15,355 bases of DNA, taken from the NCBI GenBank assembly GCA_004525355.1, contig SPCK01000012.1, positions 1 to 15,355 on the forward strand. Direction: 5' to 3'. Shown in pieces: positions 6,239 through 13,125 of the stretch. Origin of the DNA: Spirochaetales bacterium (lineage in GTDB: Bacteria; Spirochaetota; Spirochaetia; Treponematales; UBA12059). Position 1 is the first letter of the stretch. Each line of letters starts with the position of its first letter. The notes beneath the pieces were generated by a model, which did no database searches, was not told where the DNA came from, and saw only the letters and a program-made list of their open reading frames with translations. Position numbers and translations under genes: made by a program.

Positions 6239-8323
6239 ATGAACCGTATCATCGAGCATCCTGTAATCGACCAGGGCCAAGCCAAACCGGAAGTACACTT
6301 TACCTTCGACGGTTCACCGTTGACAGGATTCCGGGGAGAGGCCATCAGTTCCGCCCTCTTTGCGGCCGGCATCAAGAAATTTTCAGAACACGTCAAGGAC
6401 GGAACACCTCAAGGGATCTTTTGCGCCAACGGCCAGTGTAGCCAGTGTTCCCTGATAGTGGACGGCGTCCTGCGCAAGGCCTGCGTCACGCTGCTCCGGG
6501 ATGGCATGGACCTGCGCACCGTCCGGGGCCTGCCCGAGCTGCCCGCGGACGACCGACCGGCGGCGAGTACCCGAATTCGCAGAATCGCCGCCGAGGTCCT
6601 GATCATAGGCGGTGGACCGTCCGGCCTCGCAGCCGCGGCTGAATTGGCCGAGCGTGGTTTCAGCGTCGTCCTGGCGGACGACAAAGCCGACCTGGGCGGC
6701 AAGCTCGTCCTGCAAACCCATAAATTCTTCGGCTCCGAGGAAGACTGCTACGCCGGCACGCGGGGTTACGATATCGCGAAAATCCTCGAGAAGAAGGTCC
6801 GCGCCTACCCCAACGTTCGCATACTGGCCAACTCGCCCGTCGTGGGCATCTACAAAGACCGCGCCGCGGGCGTTTACGAGAACTATGAACACTATCTCCT
6901 CGTCGACTTCCAGGCCCTGGTGGTGGCCGCTGGCGCTCGCGAGCGCTCCCTGGTATTCCCCGGTAACGACCTCGTGGGTGTCTATGGAGCCGGGGCCTTC
7001 CAGACTCTGGTCAACCGGGACCTCGTTCGGGCCGCTAGCAAGGTATTCGTTATCGGATCTGGCAACGTCGGGCTCATTGGCTCCTACCACGCGCTGCAGG
7101 CAGGCATACAGGTAGCCGGCATCTGCGAGATCCTTCCCAAGGTAAACGGATACAAGGTGCACGCCGACAAGATTGTCCGCATGGGCGTTCCCATTTACCT
7201 GAATACCACCGTCCTGTCAGTCGAGGGCGACGGCAAGGTTGAGCGTGTGACCATCGCCGTCGTGGACAAAGACTGGAACCCCCTCCTGGATACCGCTCGC
7301 ACCTTCGAAGTGGACACCGTGCTGGTGGCCACCGGCTTGTCTCCCTGCGACGAGTTTTATCGTCAGGCTGTCTCCTTCGGCTTTACCGCCGTCAAGGCTG
7401 GAGACGCCGAGGAGATCGCAGAGGCGTCCAGCGCCATGTTCGGTGGCAAGATCGCCGCCTTGGCCCTGGCCAAGATGCTGGGCCGGGACGTCAGCATCGA
7501 CCAGGCATGGCTGGACAAGCGGGAGGTGCTCAAGAGCCGCCCCGGCGACACGGTGTGCAGGGACGAACCGGTCATGGGTCAGACGTGGAAGCCCGTGTTC
7601 TTCTGCAACGAGGAAATCCCCTGCAATCCCTGCGCCACCGTATGCCCCACGCATAGCATCCTGCTGTCTCCCCGCAAGGGCTCACTCTTGGACCTGCCTT
7701 ATTTCCAGGGAGAAAACTGCAAAGGTTGTTCGGCCTGCGTCGCCGCCTGCCCTGGCCTTGCCGTATCTCTGGTACGGCTTGTTGATGATGTCCATGCCGA
7801 AGTACAGATCCCCTTCGAGTTCGACGCTTCCGGCTACCAGGCGGGACAGAAACTCGGTCTTCTGGACCAGGACGGCGGTTTCGTGGAAGAAGGCGAATTA
7901 CTCAAGAAATTCTACAACAAGAAATACCGGACCTGGGTGCTCACCTTCAGGATGAGCGCGGCAAATTCACCCAAGGCCATCGGCGTGCGCATCCAACCGG
8001 AGGAGGCCACCAGGCCCCTGAGGGAACCACGTTTTTCATACCTTCCTGACGAGGCCATCGTCTGCCGCTGCGAACGGGTCTTCGTTGGCGAGATCGTCGA
8101 CTATATCAAGGCAAATAATGTACGGGACGTCAACCAACTCAAGACCATCCGCGTGGGCATGGGCGCTTGCGGATCCAAGACCTGCTCCACCCTGCTGCCG
8201 CAAATCTTCCGCAAGGCAGGCGTCGAACCGGCGGCCATAACACCCGGATCGCTCCGGCCCCTCATGCTGGAAGCCGGCATGGGAGACCTTGTCAACGAAG
8301 GCTATACGGAGGCAGCGGAATGA
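6239..8323 (+). CDS. Multi-cofactor iron-sulfur flavoprotein, HcnA-HcnB / dehydrogenase alpha-type fusion
   Basis: 694 cytoplasmic residues with four redox modules in one chain. (a) About 15-100: [2Fe-2S] domain with C62, C67, C70 and C82, like HcnA or sarcosine oxidase alpha N-terminus. (b) About 118-430: flavin/pyridine-nucleotide fold with an FAD GGGPSG (124-129) and a second dinucleotide motif GSGNVG (273-278), like HcnB/OoxA. (c) About 455-510: ferredoxin-like domain; its second cluster motif is canonical (C494, C497, C500, C504-P), while the first is irregular (C456, C462, C465, C469-P). (d) About 605-660: BFD-like [2Fe-2S] domain with C609-x-C611 and C644, C649. With the DAO-type protein encoded next (four-base overlap), it should form a dye-linked amine or imino-acid dehydrogenase passing electrons from the substrate flavin through the clusters to a quinone or ferredoxin. 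Relatives include HcnABC (glycine to cyanide), octopine/nopaline oxidases, D-hydroxyproline dehydrogenase and archaeal proline dehydrogenase; the substrate cannot be told here. Start set by GGAG at 6229-6232. Confidence 0.88.
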   Translation: MNRIIEHPVIDQGQAKPEVHFTFDGSPLTGFRGEAISSALFAAGIKKFSEHVKDGTPQGIFCANGQCSQCSLIVDGVLRKACVTLLRDGMDLRTVRGLPELPADDRPAASTRIRRIAAEVLIIGGGPSGLAAAAELAERGFSVVLADDKADLGGKLVLQTHKFFGSEEDCYAGTRGYDIAKILEKKVRAYPNVRILANSPVVGIYKDRAAGVYENYEHYLLVDFQALVVAAGARERSLVFPGNDLVGVYGAGAFQTLVNRDLVRAASKVFVIGSGNVGLIGSYHALQAGIQVAGICEILPKVNGYKVHADKIVRMGVPIYLNTTVLSVEGDGKVERVTIAVVDKDWNPLLDTARTFEVDTVLVATGLSPCDEFYRQAVSFGFTAVKAGDAEEIAEASSAMFGGKIAALALAKMLGRDVSIDQAWLDKREVLKSRPGDTVCRDEPVMGQTWKPVFFCNEEIPCNPCATVCPTHSILLSPRKGSLLDLPYFQGENCKGCSACVAACPGLAVSLVRLVDDVHAEVQIPFEFDASGYQAGQKLGLLDQDGGFVEEGELLKKFYNKKYRTWVLTFRMSAANSPKAIGVRIQPEEATRPLREPRFSYLPDEAIVCRCERVFVGEIVDYIKANNVRDVNQLKTIRVGMGACGSKTCSTLLPQIFRKAGVEPAAITPGSLRPLMLEAGMGDLVNEGYTEAAE

Positions 8324-9474
8324 TTACCAGCGACGTGCTCATCATCGGAGCCGGCTCCGTCGGCGTCCCGCTCGCCCTGTACTGCGCCGAGCGCGGCCTT
8401 TCGACGGTGGTTCTCGAGAAAAACGCATCATGGGGACGCGGCCAGAACCGTGCTGCCATCGGCGGCATCCGGGCCACCCACTCGGACCCGGCAAAGATCA
8501 AGATCAGCCAGGAATCCATCCGCGTAGTCAGGGCCCTCCAGGAAGAACGGAACATTGACGTAGAGTGGCGCTCGGGCGGTTATATGTTCGTCGCCTACGA
8601 CCCCGAGCGCGAGAAGGCGTTCAGAGACCTCCTGGTAATCCAGAAAGCCGCCGGCCTGGATATAGACTGGATCGGTCCCGACCGTGTTCGCGAACTGGCG
8701 CCGGGCATCAGAGCCGACGGCCTCCTGGGTGGCACCTACAGCCCCGGCGACGGCTATGCATCGCCCCTCATGGTGAACAGCGCGTTTCACCGCTTGGCCA
8801 TGCAGGCCGGAGCCGATTTTCGCTTCGGTGAAAATGTATTGTCCATGCGAACGGAAAACGACAGGATAATAGCGATAAAAACCGACAAGGGCGATTATTC
8901 CGCCGCCACGGTTGTCAACGCGGCCGGCGCGGATGCCGCGGAAATCGCATCGATGGTCGACCTTGAGATACCGGTACATCCGGACTGCCACGAAGCCGGC
9001 GTCACCGAACCGGTGGCGCGCTTCATGGAACCCATGATTGTCGACATACGCCCCGACCATGAATCGGGCAACTACTACTTCTACCAGGCCGAGACCGGTC
9101 AGATCGTTTTCTGCATCACGCCCAAGCCCCAAGCCTGGGGCAAGGACACCGACAATACGTCCGGATTTCTGCCGCTCGTCCTGCGCCGCATGATCGAGCT
9201 TTACCCTCGCCTGCGTAACATCAAAGTGCGCCGCACGTGGCGAGGCATGTATCCCATGACCCCCGATGGCCTGCCCATCGTAAACCGGCCGCGCGGCTTG
9301 GACAACTTCATGCTGGCTGTGGGCATGTGCGGCCAGGGATTCATGCTGGGTCCCGGTCTGGGCAGAATACTCGCCCAGACCATCGCAGATGGCGCTCCAG
9401 CTCCCGCCGACGCGCACGTGTTCGAAGAGCTTACCCTCTACCGTAAGTTCGAGGGCATGGAAATGCTCAAGTAG
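8320..9474 (+). CDS. DAO-family FAD-dependent oxidoreductase, catalytic subunit
   Basis: 384 residues, the usual size for sarcosine oxidase beta, HcnC or proline dehydrogenase beta. The ATG at 8320 overlaps the upstream stop (ATGA) and has GGAGG seven bases before it (8308-8312); the frame is open further upstream, but that part lies inside the previous gene. Family features: N-terminal FAD motif GAGSVG (10-15) after a beta strand, NRAAIGGIRATHS (43-55) as in the SoxB/HcnC group, and the C-terminal pair GMYPMTPDGLPIV (309-321) and GMCGQGFMLGPGLG (335-348) near the flavin. No signal peptide and no membrane helix, so it is cytoplasmic. It should oxidise a C-N bond of an amino or imino acid and give electrons to the multi-cluster partner encoded by the preceding gene. 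No amino-acid transporter or degradation gene is beside it, so context does not name the substrate. Confidence 0.9.
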   Translation: MITSDVLIIGAGSVGVPLALYCAERGLSTVVLEKNASWGRGQNRAAIGGIRATHSDPAKIKISQESIRVVRALQEERNIDVEWRSGGYMFVAYDPEREKAFRDLLVIQKAAGLDIDWIGPDRVRELAPGIRADGLLGGTYSPGDGYASPLMVNSAFHRLAMQAGADFRFGENVLSMRTENDRIIAIKTDKGDYSAATVVNAAGADAAEIASMVDLEIPVHPDCHEAGVTEPVARFMEPMIVDIRPDHESGNYYFYQAETGQIVFCITPKPQAWGKDTDNTSGFLPLVLRRMIELYPRLRNIKVRRTWRGMYPMTPDGLPIVNRPRGLDNFMLAVGMCGQGFMLGPGLGRILAQTIADGAPAPADAHVFEELTLYRKFEGMEMLK

Positions 9475-9543
9475 GCTCGCCGGCCCGTTATTCCGCCGGG
9501 GCGCCGCAGGTTCACGACCTTGGTCGGTCCGCGATTTCCGTGG

Positions 9544-10068
9544 TCAGAGCAGGAACTGTTGCAGTTGAGCGGTAAAAGTGCCTTGCGCCTGCATGACGAG
9601 TTCGCACAGCTCGCGCGCCGCGCCGTGCCCGCCTTCGTGCTTGGTGACATAGTGCGAATGTTGCTTGACCAGATCCGGGGCGGCAGGCACGGTCACGGCC
9701 AGGCCGCAGCGGCGCATCGGCGGTAGATCTACGACATCATCGCCCATGAAGGCGCATTGTTCGGCCCTCAACCCGGTCTTCTGTAAAAGATCCTGGAACG
9801 CTATGAGTTTGTCCTCGGCACCCTGATACACGTACGCAATGCCGGTTCCCTCAGCCCGTCTGGTCACGACACGAGAACTGCGCCCTGTAATGATGGCCAT
9901 GGCGACGCCGCTGGCCTTGAGCATCTTCATACCAAGCCCGTCGTGCGAGTTGAATGCCTTGTATTCAAGCCCATCATCGCCCCATATGAGGCTGCCATCT
10001 GTCAACACCCCGTCCACGTCGAAGATGACGAGTTTGATCCTGCTTGCCCGCTCCAGGGCCTCATTCAT
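9544..10068 (-). CDS. kdsC: 3-deoxy-D-manno-octulosonate 8-phosphate phosphatase
   Basis: 174 residues (E. coli KdsC is 188). It removes phosphate from Kdo 8-phosphate to give Kdo, the sugar linking lipid A to the LPS core. HAD-family motifs are complete: nucleophile motif FDVDGVLTDG (16-25; D17 and D19), ITGR (60-63), K87 in GAEDK, and MGDDVVDLP (108-116). FNSHDGLGMK (39-48) and the tail HEGGHGAARELCELVMQAQG (144-163) are characteristic of KdsC rather than other small HAD phosphatases. The ATG at 10066-10068 is the only suitable start; its ribosome site is weak (GAAAAAC). It starts 19 bases after the broken permease gene on the same strand and converges on the dehydrogenase operon, with 69 bases between the two stops that hold only short stems and no clear terminator. 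Being last in a sugar-transport operon is unusual for a housekeeping LPS gene. Confidence 0.93.
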   Translation of the reverse strand: MNEALERASRIKLVIFDVDGVLTDGSLIWGDDGLEYKAFNSHDGLGMKMLKASGVAMAIITGRSSRVVTRRAEGTGIAYVYQGAEDKLIAFQDLLQKTGLRAEQCAFMGDDVVDLPPMRRCGLAVTVPAAPDLVKQHSHYVTKHEGGHGAARELCELVMQAQGTFTAQLQQFLL

Positions 10069-10087
10069 AGTTGTTTTTCATATCGAT

Positions 10088-10644
10088 TCAACCTTTTACG
10101 GCTCCCATTGTCAGGCCCTTGACCACGTACTTCTGGAAGATCATCGTGAGCAGTATGGCCGGCGCCATGATCGCCAATGCTACCGCCATCACCGCTCCCC
10201 AGTCAACCTCGGCATGGGACACGAAATTATAGACCGCTATCGGCAGGGTCTTGGTCTTTTGCATGCTGAGTACCTGGGAGAACATGAAGTTGTTTCAGGA
10301 GAAAATGAAGGATAGCGTGGTTGCCGTAACGATACCGAGAGCTTCTTCTGGGTGAAACGGGCGATGGAATAGGCGGCGGGAAGGCCGAACAGAAGGGCTC
10401 CGACTATGGCGGAAACGCCGACAATTGTCGAATTCAGGAAGTATTGAAGGAAATTCTGCTCGCCGAAAACCCTTTCGTAATTGGCGAGTGTCGCTTTCCA
10501 GATGAATTTAGGTGGCCAGGAAATGATGTCAACCTGGGTCTTGAAGGAAGAAGCCAGCATCCGCAGGAACGGGAAAAGAAGTATGAGGCTGATAAAAAGC
10601 AAGCCGACGTAAAAGAGCGCCTGCTTGGTGGGATTTCGTTTCAT
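10088..10644 (-). pseudogene. Broken CUT1 sugar ABC permease (MalG/LacG type), internal deletion plus stop
   Basis: Two fragments of one inner-membrane permease. The N-terminal part (start 10644, about 103 residues) has the first membrane helix (about 10-30), SSFKTQVDI and the AAYSIARFTQKKLS segment typical of MalG-like proteins. It then leaves frame near 10331-10341. The C-terminal part in another frame reads GIVTATTLSFIFS, a TGA at 10295-10297, then NNFMFSQVLSMQKTKTLPIAVYN and the family ending KGLTMGAVKG (stop 10088-10090). The TGA stands where the family has Trp (FSWNNF). Together only about 185 codons are present against the usual 275-285, so about 90 codons are missing, including the EAA loop that docks on the ATPase. 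It starts four bases after the intact first permease. Unless the assembly is wrong, this product cannot work. Confidence 0.85.
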
Positions 10645-10648
10645 CGCG

Positions 10649-11527
10649 TCATACCTCTGAACTTCCGCGCAGTTTCATGATGCCGAGACTTGAGGCGAGC
10701 CCAATGACAAATAAGGAAACAAGCATGACAGAAGCCTGCTCGATCTTGAAGTAATCGAGGCTATACTTGAAGGCCAGTATGTTGAGGGTCTCGGAAGCAT
10801 AGCCAGGGCCGCCGCCGGTCATCGCGAAGATGATATCAAAGGTCTTGAGCGCGTCTATCGATCGGAGGATTATTGCCGTCAGGATGGTCGGGGCCAGCAT
10901 TGGCAGGGTGATGCGCATGAGGATCTGCGGTGCCGAGGCCCCGTCGACGCGAGCCGACTCGTAAGGATCGGACGGTAGCGAGGCAAGCCCCGCAAGACAG
11001 ATGAGGGCGATCATGGGCGTCCATTGCCACACATCCACAAGGACGAGGGAAGGAAGCGCCGTGGCCGCGCTCGACACCCATTCGCTCTTGGGCAACCCCA
11101 CCAGGCCAAGGGCCCAGTTGGCCAGCCCAATGGTCGGATCAAAGAAGAGGTTGAAGACGATCCCGACCGCTACCGGCGTCGCGACAAGGGGAAGCAGGAG
11201 GAACAGCTTGATGAGTCCCTTCCCCACGAACGCCCTGTTGAGTACGAGCGCGATAGCCATGCCGAAAAACGTCTCGAGCGCGATGCACATGGCCGTGAAT
11301 AAAAAGGTCCGGCCGATCGCATCGAGGAAGCGCGGCTCTGAGAAGACCCGTGCGTAACTCTTGAAGCCGACGAACCTGAGGGGCATACCCGAAGTCAGGT
11401 TCCAATTGGTAAAACTCAAGAAAAGGGTATATACGATCGGAAACAGCATCATCACGACAACAAACATGACCGCAGGAAGAGTAAAAATCATTTTTAGATT
11501 CCGCTCGATGAATCCGCCTCTGATCAT
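10649..11527 (-). CDS. CUT1 sugar ABC transporter permease (MalF/UgpA type)
   Basis: 292 residues and intact. Six membrane segments are visible (about 13-40, 72-97, 106-128, 160-180, 212-232, 262-284). The EAA docking motif YESARVDGASAPQILMRITLP lies at about 189-209 (the usual E-A-A-x-x-D-G-A pattern with S in place of the first A). FTNWNL near residue 39-44 and MTGGGP (236-241) are typical of MalF-type partners of MalG-type permeases. It should form the membrane channel with the next gene's product, fed by the binding protein encoded upstream. No ATPase gene is present, which is common for this family, where one MsmK/UgpC-like ATPase serves several importers. Start ATG at 11525-11527 has AGGGG at a suitable distance. 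Its partner permease and binding protein are both broken, so this intact gene may be an orphan. Confidence 0.92.
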   Translation of the reverse strand: MIRGGFIERNLKMIFTLPAVMFVVVMMLFPIVYTLFLSFTNWNLTSGMPLRFVGFKSYARVFSEPRFLDAIGRTFLFTAMCIALETFFGMAIALVLNRAFVGKGLIKLFLLLPLVATPVAVGIVFNLFFDPTIGLANWALGLVGLPKSEWVSSAATALPSLVLVDVWQWTPMIALICLAGLASLPSDPYESARVDGASAPQILMRITLPMLAPTILTAIILRSIDALKTFDIIFAMTGGGPGYASETLNILAFKYSLDYFKIEQASVMLVSLFVIGLASSLGIMKLRGSSEV

Positions 11528-11560
11528 GCCTCGATCCCCTTACCGCTGCTTGAATGCGAA

Positions 11561-11591
11561 ACCACGGAGAGCGCGATTCGCTCTCCGTGGT
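11561..11591 (-). promoter_or_regulatory. Intercistronic hairpin between binding protein and permease
   Basis: ACCACGGAGAGCG (11561-11573) and its exact complement at 11579-11591 form a 13-bp stem with a five-base loop. In the minus-strand transcript it is followed only by TTTCGC, a poor T-tract. Such stems between a binding-protein gene and permease genes usually stabilise the upstream mRNA or lower downstream expression, giving excess binding protein; a leaky terminator is the alternative. Confidence 0.65.
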
Positions 11592-11619
11592 CTTCCTGTG
11601 CTACCGGTTTCCGCGAGAC

Positions 11620-12829
11620 TTACTCGACGCCGTACTCGCCAGTGTCCTCAAGCAGTTCGTTGACCTTGTCGGCCATCTTGTTAGCCGTGGCCTGGAGGGT
11701 TGACGAAGTACCCTTGAAGTTGATCGATTCGATGATGATCTCGCCGATTCGATCGCGGGCCTCGCCGACGGCGCTTATGTATGGCCGATCGTAAGGGTAT
11801 CCGTTCTTGGCAGCGAAATCGCGGGTCGTGACGAGATCGGGATTGTCCAGGGCCAGAACGTCCTTGTCTGCCCATGGCGAATTGCGGGCCATCGTGATGT
11901 TTCCGACGAGAGCGCGTTTTGCCATCTCGGCGCTCGTGGCCTTCTTGGATAGTGCCATGCCCCAGGAAACGACGATGAATGGATGGCTACTCTTGGGGCC
12001 GGCGGGCAGATTGGCTATGCCGACGCTCTCCTTGGGAACCCGGGGATTTGGCGGGATCGACAATGTTGCCATAGAAGACCGATGCATCGGTCCACATCGC
12101 GAGCTTTCCGGCCTGGAAGAGCGGCATGATGTTGTCCCAGGACATGGCTGTCACGCCGGCCGGTCCATAGGTTCCGACCAGGCGGCCGTAGTACTTGATG
12201 CCGTCAAGGGCTTCCTTCGAATTGAACGTGGCCTTGCCCTTTTTTAAGGTAGAGACCACCATGGTTGTATATATAGCTGGACATCGGTGTGACGGCGGCG
12301 CTACCCTTACCTCGGGAAGCGAAACCGGCTATGTCAGCGGTGTTGAGCGTCTTCGCGGCAGCCTCGAGCTCCGAGAGGGTGGTCGGTACCTTTATACCCG
12401 CCTTCTTGAAAAGATCAATGCGATAGTACAGAACCTGCCACTCGGTAACGATGGGTACTACATAGGTCTTGGTTCCAAAGCTCACTACTTACATGGCATT
12501 TTTTGGAAGTCGGAGAAATTGTACGTTGTGAGCGGCTGGTACCAACCGTTCTTGTAGGACATCTTGGCTTCCTGCAGCGGCCGCGTCATGAAAACGTCGA
12601 TCGTGGATGACCCGGTGGCAAATTCAGTAGCGAGCTTGGTCGAAAGCTGGCTCTCCTGGTATTGTTCCAGGTTGACCTTGATACCGATAGCCTGCTCGAA
12701 TTCAGGAATGGCCGATTTGATCAGATCGCCATAGGGATGATTGGCAAGGAGGACGCGAATTTCCTTGGTCTGCGCACCAGCATTCAAGACCAGAAAGACG
12801 GCGAGAACCACGAAGATCAGTTTCTTCAT
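11620..12829 (-). pseudogene. CUT1 sugar-binding protein with three frameshifts
   Basis: A periplasmic solute-binding protein of about 400 residues once three single-base shifts are corrected. It starts at the ATG at 12827-12829 (MKKLIFVVLAVFLVLNAGAQ: a signal peptide without lipobox Cys; the upstream open frame is ignored) and ends with TAA at 11620-11622. Family features: IRVLLANHPYG, FEQAIGIKVNLEQY, GIKVPTTLSELEAAAKTL and GPAGVTAMSWDNIMPLFQAGKLAMWTDASV. Shift 1, near 12485-12491: one base is missing between FSDFQKMPCK and VSFGTKTY. Shift 2, at the six-T run 12240-12245: one extra base within YLKKGKATFN. Shift 3, at the G run 12042-12045: one extra base within PAKSRVPKES. Two of the three lie in homopolymers. 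Corrected, the protein aligns without gaps, so this is recent decay or sequencing error. The ligand is probably a sugar or sugar acid, judged from the kinase and gnd across the divergent promoter. Confidence 0.83.
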
Positions 12830-13125
12830 TGGAAGCTTCTTTGTCGATTGTACGGCCTTGCCGACATTAATTCCCGCAAAACGAGATGACACTGTATAAG
12901 AATTTTAGTATTACCCAGTTCGGCACCACTGGCAACAAAAAAGAAATATTCTTTCATGCAATTCTAGGAAATGAAATTATTGAAGCAGTTGGATAAATTA
13001 ATCTGAATATATCAGTATCTCATTTTGTAATATAGTATTAAATGCTTTTCATATTTATTTCAAGAAAAATAGAATTCTCTTGAATAAAATTTTCTTTCAT
13101 TACATACTATGAACCGGGAAAACAT
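12830..13125. promoter_or_regulatory. AT-rich divergent regulatory region between transporter and rpiR
   Basis: 296 bases with no gene; about 12893-13110 is strikingly AT-rich compared with the coding DNA on both sides. Two dyads stand out: AAAGAA-ATA-TTCTTT (12940-12954), and TTCAAGA (13059-13065) with TCTTGAA (13078-13084). Either could be the operator of the RpiR-family regulator encoded at 13126. I could not fix convincing -35/-10 pairs on either strand; TTGAAT (13080-13085) with TACTAT (13105-13110) has a 19-base spacer and would start too near the ribosome site. Confidence 0.5.

Noticed and set aside
6383..7162. 259-codon minus-strand frame opposite the fusion dehydrogenase
   Set aside because: Antisense shadow; the plus strand carries conserved cysteines and nucleotide-binding motifs throughout this stretch.
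8428..9417. Long open frame on the minus strand opposite the DAO gene
   Set aside because: It is the shadow of a strongly family-like gene in GC-rich DNA; the translation has no recognisable domain and no ribosome site supports it.
9475..9543. Bidirectional terminator between the DAO gene and kdsC
   Set aside because: Only short stems (five pairs or fewer) and no T-tracts are seen in either direction.
10295..10297. TGA read as tryptophan or selenocysteine in the permease
   Set aside because: Other genes here end in TGA (pmbA, slyX, rpiR, kdgK) and use TGG for Trp, the family residue at this place is Trp rather than Cys, and the same gene has a large deletion and frame change.
11987..12485. 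Separate small genes within the binding-protein region
   Set aside because: The fragments join end to end into one solute-binding protein after single-base corrections, so they are pieces of one gene.
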